A stretch of 64,000 bases of DNA from Litsea cubeba. Its lineage: Eukaryota; Streptophyta; Magnoliopsida; Laurales; Lauraceae. Within the stretch, counting starts at the first letter, position 1, and every line of letters begins with the position of its first letter. Under the pieces are notes generated by a model. It saw only the letters and a list, made by a program, of their open reading frames with translations. It made no database searches and was not told the origin of the DNA. The stretch spans positions 20,742,318 through 20,806,317 of the forward strand of contig CM022945.1 in the NCBI GenBank assembly GCA_012931725.1, written 5' to 3'. This document shows, piece after piece, positions 12,054 to 21,960 of the stretch. A program made the position numbers and the translations under genes.

Positions 12054-13757
12054 GGGTCTGTTTTTTTCTCATAATTCAAAAAATTCATGTCTTGATAATT
12101 TCAACCTCCAAAAGTTGTCCCTTGAGGTGGAATTACAAATCCCTCCTCCTCTTGGTGGAGCATTTGAAATCTCAATAAAAAACAAAGAGAATGAAATTCC
12201 AAAATGTCATTTCAAATCTTTTAGGTGGCTGAAATTTGAAATTGGAATTTCAAATGCAGGGAGACAAGCCATCACATCCTGTCCAATAACCCCTCAACAT
12301 TCTTATCATGGCAAAGAAACATGCCAGGTTCCAGGGTTCTGACAATTGTTTGGCATATTGGAAATTCATGTATATGATGTGATGATTTATCCCTGACATT
12401 TGCAAGTATCATATTTTGTACCAAAATTCTAAAATTTTAGTCACATAAAAGGTCTCAAAAATGACCTTCGGAACCTCTTTTTCCTTTTTTATTTTTTTTC
12501 GTGAAATTTCTAAATTTTGATCCAGTGCAATGGAGGATTCAAAAACTCCACATGTAAGAGAATTCAAAAACTCTCCAAATAGAAATTCTCACAATTATAG
12601 TCAAAAAACATGCTTTGGGGAATAATTTTTGGAGCCTATTTCTTTAACTGAATTCAAGAAATCCATGTAAAGAGAATTTGTAAATTCTCTAATAAAAGGG
12701 ACGTGGAGTTCTGTACAGGCCCTTGGCAATTCTCAAGACATTTTAATTCCTGAATTCTGCTAAAGAATCAGGCAAGGAAGAAGGGAGGGGCTGTGCTACA
12801 GTTATTTGAATCAAGTAATCAATGGGTCCCACATGGGTCAACCGTCAGTATACGATCATTTATCCTTTAAAAATTTTCTTTGCACAGGAATCACCATCTC
12901 CTTTCGAGTCACATCACTGTGCACGAATAGCAGAACCAACCAAACAGCAAGTAATTTCACCATCTTCCTTTTCTTCCCATTACTCACTCATTCCTAATGA
13001 GAAATAACTGTAGTCTTATTTGAACCATCCATACCTTTACTACCAAGTGTGATTGACTAAGTAGGAGAGAAGAACGTCAAGAAGCAGGAGACTGAGATCC
13101 CAAACTCTTCTTCAGATTCGGGAGAAGGAGATGTCGTTAACGTTTCCAAAGACAACACTCGAGGCCTCGTCTTTAAGTCGTGTGTGTCTTCTGCGTTCGC
13201 TGTTGTCATTTACGCGCAGATGTGGGTTATTTAGCCAGTGACCGATATATAATCCCTGCCTGAATGGTTTTGGATTTTTTTTTGTGTGCTGTGATCACTC
13301 AAATCAATCTTCACACCAGAAATGTGATTGGAGTTTGGCTACGCTTTTGAGCAGTTTTGAAATGTCCTATACAACAGGGTTTACTGAAAATGGAGTTTTT
13401 AGTTGCAATGCAGTTAAACGTTTGGTGAATGGTGTGACTCACATGACTAATGAACAACCTACTAGACCTAGACGTGGCTATGGACACGAAAAAAGGGGGA
13501 ATGACTTTTTTTTTTTCTGTAACTGCTTGAGACGACGATGCTTAACTAATTGCATTTTGTTTAATACTAATCTTCTATATCATTTCGAATTTTTAGAGTC
13601 TGGGGGCAGTTCAATGACTGTGGGCCCTTTGATTATTACTGATTTTGAAATTTTGTTTACTGAACAAAGAATTTAGAAGGGTCGAACAATTCTCAAATAA
13701 AGCCCAAGTTTCACTTAGAGAGGAGAATTCTCAGAATTCTTGCATAAGAACAGGCCC
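12054..13757. mobile_element. Possible PIF/Harbinger-like non-autonomous element
   Basis: The left end TTA|GGGTCTGTTTTTTTC and the right end, read on the minus strand as TTAATGGGCCTGTTCTTATG, form short inverted termini of the GGGYCTGTT type, with TTA next to both ends (offset by one base on the right). An alternative right end occurs at about 12721 (ACAGGCCC), so this could be two elements. No transposase is present. Confidence 0.3.
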
Positions 13758-14703
13758 ATTAACTCAAGCAAGAGTTTAGATGCATGTGATGTTTACTTTG
13801 GGTAAACAGGGGTAAACAAACACCTCTTGCTAATAAAACTTTCTTTGTTGATGACAGAGAGAAAACTGCACCAAAGGGGCACATCAATAACCATCTAAGC
13901 GGTTTTCCTTGATAGACATGGCGCACGATCACCAATTAGGAAGAGTTGGATTGAGCACTCCAATTATAATTGAAATGGAACCCCAAAAATACCTCTCTCC
14001 CACAGCCAGAAAAGCTTCCAATTTTCTTTTATTTTTTATTCCTCTATAAAGTAATTTAAAATAATTTTTGCTATATATTTCTTTATGGAAAAGGTCTATA
14101 TGAAATAATAATATACAAATAATTATAATAATAAAAAAAAAATATTGATCTTTTCTATTTGAGTGGACTTTATGATCATATCACCAATAATCGAAAGGTG
14201 TTAACTCAATGCTTGAACTCACCCACCAGCAAACAATGTAGACTTGCTAAGGTTGTGAGCGTATATTATATTGAAAGTGTCAATTTAAGATATAGGTTAG
14301 AAGTGTGAAAGGGTTTGCTATGTCATGTAACAGATGAGTTGCCTGTCGAGGATCTGTCATGGGTATACACGATCTGGTGCGTTGCACAGGCAGAGCCATA
14401 GTTTAAAAAAACAAACAAACAAACGAACAGTATATAAATGACATTTCTTTTTCAGTAATTTTTTGTGCAACTCTAAAAGCGAGACCAAGAGATAAAAAGG
14501 GAAGTTGCAATGTCTTCTTATCTATGCTTTTATCAACCAAAAGTCTTCATGAAATTTTTTTTATACAAAAAAAAAAAAAAAACCTGAATGACTAACTTGT
14601 CTGATCACTAAATTTAGCAAATGTCCGAAATTCTCAACAGAATGTTTCCACCATTGAATTTTCAATAGAGAAAAGTTACGCATGCACCAAGTAGATGAGA
14701 ACT
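13758..14703. other. AT-rich spacer
   Basis: No supported gene. Confidence 0.35.
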
Positions 14704-14722
14704 TTAAAAAAAAAAAAGCACA

Positions 14723-15317
14723 CTAATGCTCAAGACCCCACTTTGTGAATGTAGTGGCATCGATGGTTGTTGATATAATGGCATCAAAGACTTGAATGCA
14801 GATGTGCCATTGCTTCCCTGTGCGTGACGTGCAGTCCAACTCATTTGCCAAGTCCAGAAGGAACCAAATGATATCATTAGCTGTCTTTGTAAAGAAAGGG
14901 ACATATATGTTGCTTGTGTTTTTAAATAGATAACCACTCTCACTTATCCTTTCCCATGAAACGTCTTCTCTATTTTTAGTGCTTTCTTGCGTGTCTAGAT
15001 CTCCTCTCACAATATTCCATCAAGGTGCTGTGTGGCCGAAAACTGTTCAAGGTGTGATGTTGGTATTTGGACCGTTCACCTGCCTACCACCCACGAGAGC
15101 CGTTCATCAATTAATTTGGTCAATACATGATAGTTGTTGAGCCTTCTAGTCCCAGGCCTGTTTTATCAATCAAGTCATTTAATTTTGTGGAGGAAAAATT
15201 TGAACTGCTTATCACAACACATTCTAACAAAACAAAACCTTCAGGATCAAAATCAATAAGAGATCCGTTCTCCATTGTGCTTACAATCACATATGGACCA
15301 TGATGTCCAAAACACAA
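14723..15317 (-). other. Unidentified coding-like fragments
   Basis: Two minus-strand open frames, at 15010-14723 (95 aa, with SGYLFKNTSNIYVPFF) and 15317-15120 (65 aa), have a less biased composition than neighbouring random frames. I cannot name a family and cannot join them with convincing splice sites. They may be a decayed gene or transposon remnant, or chance frames. Confidence 0.2.
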
Positions 15318-15611
15318 AAAATCAAAAGGTTAAAGAAAGTTGACCAAGGGGCCACATAAATGAACACGTTTGGCTTATTGGAAGAGTTGAGTGTGAGTGG
15401 CTACAGAGATGTGGAGGGACCAAAGGGGGCATTAGTCACGTCACACAAGTGGCGTGTGAGCATTTCCACGTACAGTTTCTACACGATACGTCCCCATCTT
15501 ACTTCCTATTTAAGAGTCATCGTAAATATGGCCACATGCATCCATGCAATAGTGTTGAGCGGCAATGGTGGGGAGTGGGTCACAGCACAAAGATGAGAAC
15601 CACGATTGAAA

Positions 15612-15910
15612 ATAGGGGTGTTCATGGGCTTGGCCAGTCCGAGCTCGATCCGGCCTATCTCGTTTTGGGTCAGACTTGGATATATTAATTTGGGCCCGAT
15701 TACTGGATTAAGTGATGGAAAGCTCATAGTCCGGCTCGGCTCGGCTTGTGTAAGAAATGCATGTAATTTAATTTAATTAGTGCTCTAATGTCCACAAAAG
15801 TGATGAAAAGCCTGGTTTAGCCCGAACCGATTAATTAAATGGGCAGGCTCGGGCCTAATTTTTATGGCCCGTGTCAGGCTTGGGCCATAATTTTTTTTAA
15901 GAATGAATGA
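15612..15910. mobile_element. Possible truncated hAT-type MITE (TAGGGGTGTTCATGGGC end)
   Basis: The left terminus TAGGGGTGTTCATGGGC resembles hAT MITE ends, and the interior has the GGCCCGA / TCGGGCC-rich composition common in that class. No matching right terminus or target duplication was found. Confidence 0.3.
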
Positions 15911-16090
15911 TCTGCGAGACGAATTGGGTGTGGTCACTAACTTGAGCCAGAGAAAGTTCTCAATCAACTCAAGGATTCTTAATCGCTAATATAAGAGGGC
16001 TTTTGGAAACTTATCGAAGGGAAGCTATTGATAGTGAGATCAAGGTAGAAACATCTGATTATGGAGACAAATATGCATTTAATTGCAAAT

Positions 16091-16547
16091 TTTTATTTAG
16101 GGGAGTTCTATTGGCACCACAAAAGAATCTCTCCACACCGTATTTGAATTTTATTTTTTTCATTTCCGAAACTACCCTTCCCCCTCCTCCCTTTCCCTAT
16201 TCCCTCTTCCTCTCCCTCCACCCTCTTCCTCTCTCCCCCACCCCCACCCCCACCCCACCAGTCACCGGCGGGGAGGGACCCCCTGCCGACAACCCCAGCA
16301 ACCCACCCCCCACCCCCCCTCCCTCCCCCCTCCTCTATTTTCTCTCCCCCACCCCACCAGTCACCGGCGGGGAGGGACCCCCTGCCGACAGCCCCAGCAA
16401 CCCACCCCCCCTCCCTCCCCCCTCCTCTATTTTCTCTCCCTCTCTCCCTTTCTCTCCCTCCCCTCCTCCCCCCACCACCACCACCACCGCCATGCAGCCC
16501 TACCGCTCGATCTCCCTTCCCAGCCGCCAATGGAGAGGGAGATCGAG

Positions 16548-16579
<32 letters not shown>

Positions 16580-16834
16580 GGGAGAGGGGGAGAAAATAGT
16601 AGAGGGGGGATGGAGGCCGGCCGGAGCTGCCACCGCGGGCTGCCGGCCGGGGATCCCTCCCCGCCGGAGACTGGGTGGGGTGGAGGGAGAGGAAGAGGAA
16701 GGGGGTGGAGGGAGAGGGAGAGGAAGAGGAAGAGGGAAAGGGAGGAGGAGGGAGGGGTAGTTTAGAAAATATATTTTTTTCTTTGCGGTGTGAAGAGACA
16801 TTTTGTAGTGCCAATAGAGCCCTCCTTTTGTTTA
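16091..16834. mobile_element. MULE-like fold-back MITE, GC-rich, with 9-bp TSD
   Basis: The element is 16100-16825. Its left end GGGGAGTTCTATTGGCACC and right end (minus strand) GGAGGGCTCTATTGGCACT begin ~40-bp terminal inverted repeats. The flanks TTTTATTTA (16091-16099) and TTTTGTTTA (16826-16834) form a 9-bp target duplication with one mismatch, as in Mutator-like elements. Inside, the left arm is pyrimidine-rich (CCCTCC/CCCCACC) and the right arm is its purine-rich counterpart, meeting at an uninterrupted G run of about 30 at 16549-16578. A ~95-bp block with CACCGGCGGGGAGGGACC is duplicated at about 16255 and 16350 and has an inverted counterpart near 16650. Long Pro/Gly/Arg-rich open frames across it are composition artefacts. 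Confidence 0.75.
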
Positions 16835-16890
16835 TTGGATATATCATTATTAAAGCAGATCTCATTAGGGTCTCTAAATCATAGGTCTAA

Positions 16891-16960
16891 TAAGTGGCGG
16901 ACCCAGAATTTTCATTTGGATGGGGCGGACAATTGTCAATCGAAAACATCAATCATTTTT
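16891..16960. mobile_element. Left-end fragment of CAGTGGCGGACCC hAT-type MITE
   Basis: AAGTGGCGGACCCAGAATTTT matches the left end of the complete elements at 20870 and 48532 apart from the first base. No right end is found downstream, so the copy is truncated. Confidence 0.5.
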
Positions 16961-17389
16961 TTTTTCACATTAACAATAGAAAAGGAGAAAAAATATTGCA
17001 CTTAAATAGATTATAAGTCCTAGTGCAATTGAGTTTGAGCGTTTGTTTGTCCGGGCACACCTGGTCGCCATTGCCACCTCACCTGCCAGCATGCAAGTGT
17101 CCAACAATTACTCGTTAATCACATGACGCCCATCTAAAATATGAGTGTTAGTTTCCTACAAAATACGAAAAGTGAATTAGACGTATCTCCTTTTGTTTTT
17201 CTTTTATAAAAAGTATCCTTAATCTACCAAAGTTATTGAAATCGTTTTGTTCTGATTATATCTATAATTCATGTGGCCCCTAATACATGATCCAAACCAT
17301 TCAATATTTTCTTAGAAGTAATAAACTCCATGAAGTTTAATACCGTAAATCCTCGTGGATTTTAAGATGGATGGGAGAAGCTCAATCTC

Positions 17390-17640
17390 ACTTTTTAATT
17401 TTTCTTCACTCTTTCCAGATTGCTAAATTGTTTCTTTGTGGTTCTTATTTCATTGTCTTGTATGTTTTCTGTATTTTTTTTTTTTTTTTTAGCTTTTTGA
17501 CTGATGAGAAAGCAATTATGGTCCACAAATGTTTTTACTGGCTGAAGCCAATGGTTTTTCAGTTCATTCTGATTGCAGATTTATCATATATTGCCCAGGG
17601 AAAAAATTATCTTAAACCGTGGAACGGTTTGCGTTGGTCT
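17390..17640. repeat. Paralogous block A, master copy (matches 53435-53640)
   Basis: Shares AGATTGCTAAATTGT, a long T run, GGGAAAGCAATCATGG-like sequence and GCAGATTTATCATATATTG with 53435-53640 in the same order and strand. A third version lies at about 53735-53905. This is the left edge of a segment duplicated within the window. Confidence 0.75.
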
Positions 17641-17875
17641 TTATTGCTAGTTTATTTTTAATTGGGCTGAATACTTGAATTACTTTGAGAAATGTTCTTC
17701 TACCAGCAACAACAGATGCATCCCAGCTTTGTGGGGCCCACTTGTGCACACATTTGATAAGTGCTAACCATTTCGCACTCTCATCTCTCTCTTATTTGAA
17801 ACCATATCCAATTTCACTCTAATCAAATCTTTATCCGCCGGTGGATTAAATATCAAAAAAATCTATGGTTAAAAG

Positions 17876-18256
17876 TAGGGATGTAAATGGGTTCCCGATT
17901 CTCTGATTATCCGGAACTTCCGACTCATTAAAAATCGGATCTGGGTCCTTATTTAGGCCCCGATAAATAAATGGGTCCGAGTCCGATTCCACCTTGATTC
18001 GAACCCATGGACACAAAACCCAATATATTACCTCAATTTTATAAAATATATCCTAAAAACCATATTTTTTTAAAATCATTCTCTACCTAGACCCGGGCTC
18101 GGATCCAGACCCATCCCATGTAGGGTTCTAGTTTCGGTTCCGGAGCCAAGAAACTGGTTCTAAAACGGTTCTGGGTCCGGATCCGGTTCCACCTTCTCAT
18201 TAACAGTTACGGGTCCACCATAGATCCGGACCGAAACCGACCCGTTTACAACCCTA
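17876..18256. mobile_element. hAT-type MITE (TAGGGATGTAAA family), 8-bp TSD
   Basis: The left end TAGGGATGTAAATGGG and the inverse right end TAGGGTTGTAAACGGG form terminal inverted repeats (14 of 16 matching). The element is flanked by perfect 8-bp direct repeats GTTAAAAG at 17868-17875 and 18257-18264, diagnostic of hAT transposition. It is 381 bp with no coding capacity and sits upstream of the ENR promoter region. Confidence 0.9.
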
Positions 18257-18539
18257 GTTAAAAGACCACCGAACTTTTAAGATTATTAAATCAAGGGCTA
18301 TGATGATCTGACGGCTGATCTTTTTTTTTTTTTAATCTTATACACTAGCTAATAAGAAGGCATCTAAGTGAGCCACTTGAGCTGGATTGTTTGCACGTAG
18401 AAGGCTGCATGAAAGGCATCTAAGTTGGTGAATGTTGTATTAGTGGGATGATCATAAATTGCAACTCTTATAGTTTGCCTCCAAATTGTAGTATTAATAT
18501 GTTTCTAAACTAAGAATGGTACTATTTTTCCCTAAAATT

Positions 18540-19769
18540 ACTCCACTAATTAAAATTATGGACCCACATCTATGGTAGGTGGGCCACATGTCATCATTTT
18601 TCTCTCATCACAATTTGATGTGCTGTCATGTTAATCTTACAGTGGGTCCAACTTCAATTGGAATGAAATTTCAATACCTCGGGAGAGAGACCGAAGTGGG
18701 CCCCACTCTAAGCCCCCGCCCGCCAGATTCCCCGTTCAGACGCACATCACACACCAAGAGCATGACACTCTGCTCTCTTCTGCTCTGCTGTTTCGCGTTT
18801 GTTCGTTTCTACCATTGAAAGAGAACTAACAAAGTGCATTTTTTCAGATCTAGAAGAGAAACGAACCAAGTGGAGGAACCAAAACCCTCAGTCCTCGCTT
18901 CCTCTCTTTTCGATCTTTCCAAAGCTCATTAGAAGAACAAACAACCTCGATTTCATCGAATCCTCTTTTAGGTGCCGATAACACCGAGAGAACCGAAATC
19001 TTCTTCCCTATTTCAAGCCCTTTCTCATTCGACTCCACATAAACCCCACCGGGACCCACTCCGTTTCTCTCGCACTAAGGTCAGATTCTTGAAATCTTGA
19101 ATTCATTCATAGATTCTTATACAATGAATGAGATCTGTGTTTCGTACTAATGCTTTTGCATTTGTTTGATTTTTCATTAATCTGAGAATCTCCAATGCTT
19201 CAGTAAAAATCCAATGTTCTTTCTTGAACAGCAGTGTCTGTTAGGGTTTCTTAGCAGATTGTGAGGAATTTAAATGTTCAGAGATGCATGTTTATGGCAA
19301 TGTAGTATTTACCAGATCATGATCCTCGAAAAACATTAGAGTATTAGTGCTGCAAGTAGTTAAGAGGAAAGGATGTTGGAAAGGATTAAGAAAAATAAGC
19401 ATTCTCAAGAAACTGATTCTGCTGTACTAACAGGAGACTATTTATTTATGAACATTATGCTTTCTTTCATTTGTTATCTGAAGATTTATGTGCATTTTGG
19501 TTCTAGTACTTTTTAGAACTACATTTATGATTTTTTTTTACAATCTATTCTGCTTGTTGTAAGTTGTAACAACTTATAATGTAAAATTGTGAGTATTACT
19601 CTGCACATTTTTGTTTGTTTTGATGAATTAGCATGTTTTAATCTTAGGTGGGCCACATTGTTGAAAATAATAGCAGCAGAAATCTTGATCTTACCACTTG
19701 GATGTTCTTTAGAATTTCCCATATTAGAAAGCCTTGAAAAGTTAGTGATGATTCTGGTATCATTTGCAG
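18540..19769 (+). promoter_or_regulatory. ENR promoter, 5' UTR exon and 5' UTR intron
   Basis: A CT-rich 5' UTR-like stretch (about 18760-19078) ends at CTAAG|GTCAGATT, a good splice donor. The next acceptor is CATTTGCAG at 19769, 39 bases before the ENR start codon. A leader intron of about 690 bp is therefore inferred. Part of this promoter/leader block (18380-19000) is repeated at 54064-54650. Confidence 0.55.
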
Positions 19770-20861
19770 ATTTGGTTCATATCCATCTGAAATTAAAATT
19801 ATTAAAGAATGGTTGTGTCGGGGCTGCAAATTGCAGTGGCAGTGCCCTGTGCTTCTTCTTCTCGCCGGGTTTGCAAGACAAGGGCTGCAATTTTTGGAGT
19901 TGACATGAAAGCAGCTTCACAACTTAAGCTGACTAGCTCTTGTCATATTTCCTCTGGCTCTGCAAGACCATTTACACGGACCTTTACATGAACCTCGAAA
20001 AAATTCAATAAGGTTGTTACAAAGGCTAGGTCAGGAACAACTGAGGAAGGGATTGCTTCAGGATTGCCCATTGATCTCAGAGGTTAGAGATCTGCCTTGC
20101 ATATCTTTTTCTTTTGCACTTTAGAGCTTCGTTTTTCTTCTTCTTTTTTATTATTAAAATGGATCAATATTTTCTTTCTGTTGCATAACAGTATAAAGTA
20201 CATTTAATTGTGTCTTTAATCCTCTCCAACTAATTTGAGATAATCTTAATAGAATGAGTTACAGATCATTGTTAACAATACATAAAAAGTAGAATTTTCA
20301 ATTTATATACCGTCGTGAATCAAAATCATCATCGTAATTGAGGCCTTGGCATTGTTTAATTTCAGAGTTTAATTAAAAGATTATAATGTATATCCTGTTG
20401 CGTTGATAAGTTCATTGCTATTAAGAGTTAAACAACTCCATAATAAACAAGGCATGTTCCATTACTGCCCCTTTCCCTTTTCATTAAATAAATAAAAAAA
20501 AAAAGGTTTCTCTGGGTGCCTTCTTCCTTTGGTGTGTGCTGATACATTATTTAGAGAATGGTGCCTTTTTATCTTTCTTCATTTGAAACTTTTTTTTTTT
20601 TATCGGTAAATTTGGAAATGCATTAGAAATAAAAGAGTACATAGTAGAAAAGAAACAAGACCAAGCATAGTGTTCCCGTATAAGAGTTCTATACCAGACA
20701 ACCACCACACCTACATTACAAAAGCACTCAAATTACATGAACGGTGAATCATTTGAAACTATTGGTGTTCATTTTAACTCCAACAGTTGGTTTTTTAATG
20801 ATCTTGAACTTTGAAATAGGTGGTAACATTTTTCACAGTTTGTTTGATATTTTTTCTCGGG

Positions 20862-21294
20862 CTTGTGTCCAGTGGCGGACCCAGGATTTTGATTCGAGGG
20901 GGGCTGAGGATGGTCAAAAGTCAATTTCTTACTCAACTCAAATGTTTACAAAAAAACCTCCAATGTTTACAAAAATACATCATAAATCTAGAAATTATAT
21001 AGACATAATAATTTTAGAATTTTAAAGAATATCATTCAAATGATCACTTAATTTGCATAATAAATTAAAACCATTCAAATGAACACTTAATTTTTGTTGA
21101 TTTGAGGACTTTTTGAGAGAGAGGGAGAGAGGATTCTGTCATTTATTTGAAGTTGAAGAGAGGGAGGGGGGCTTGATGGGTTTCTTAAGTGGGGGCTGGG
21201 CCAAAAGGGCCTAATAGCCCTTGTGGGCCTTTTCAGTTTGGGTGGGGGCTGAAGCCCCCAGGCCCTTCTATGTCAGTCCGTCACTGCTTGTGTC
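20862..21294. mobile_element. hAT-type MITE (CAGTGGCGGACCC family) in ENR intron 1, 8-bp TSD
   Basis: The element is 20870-21286 (417 bp). The left end CAGTGGCGGACCCAGG pairs with the inverse right end CAGTGACGGACTGACA over the first ~10 bases. Perfect 8-bp direct repeats CTTGTGTC flank it at 20862-20869 and 21287-21294. No coding capacity. The paralogous segment at about 55834-55842 reads GTTGGTGTC directly followed by the sequence that lies right of this element, which looks like an empty site. Confidence 0.9.
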
Positions 21295-21960
21295 ATAATT
21301 TCTTGACCGTTTGTACAGAAAAAATGTCCCTATTGCATTTTGTTCGTAACTTTTCTATTTCTTTGCCATTAATCAAAGCATAAGAATTTTCAAATCTAAG
21401 AAATTTGTATGGAATCTCTATCTCATTTGGGGCTAATTATAGTCAATAGAATGGATCACTGAATAATGTACCCCTGTAGGGTGGGGATGAGACAACTTTA
21501 GATATGATGAGGGTTGGGATAGGGCGTGATAATTTCCTTTTAGTTTTGTATGTCTGCCACTCTCTTCCATTAGGCAAGATGGTCTGTTGATACAAGGAAG
21601 ACATTTTATGGTTGTGGTTCAAAATTGGTTTTCATTTTCCTCTGCTAAATATTTTAACTTGAACTGGACCACTACCAGCAAATAACAGTGCTTTAGAAGG
21701 GGGATTAGCTGAAGCACTTCCCACGTGTTTATTTTTTCCTGGTTTACTGGTCTCTTGTAGAACTGTGTCAACTATGGCATTAGCCTCTACCTGTTAATTG
21801 AAGAAACTTCATAGCCTTGTTTTACTAATACATGCCTGACCTTTCAATACCAAGAAAGTGAAGAATTTTCATTTGACTATTTCTCTGTGTTTTATCTGTT
21901 TATTATTTTTATCCCAATCAAATGTCTAGAGGGCTCGGATGACTGGTTGTATCTTGCTGA
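21295..21960. repeat. Paralogous block D/E, master copy (matches 55843-56400)
   Basis: ENR intron 1 sequence that is collinear with 55843-56400. Shared strings include GTGGATCACTGAATAATG, ATAGGGCGTGATAATTTCC and GCCACTCTCTTCCATTA. Confidence 0.85.

Noticed and set aside
16003..16884. Long Pro-, Gly- and Arg-rich open frames on both strands
   Set aside because: They are caused by the strand-asymmetric GC-rich arms and poly(G) of a fold-back MITE; no start context, introns or domain.
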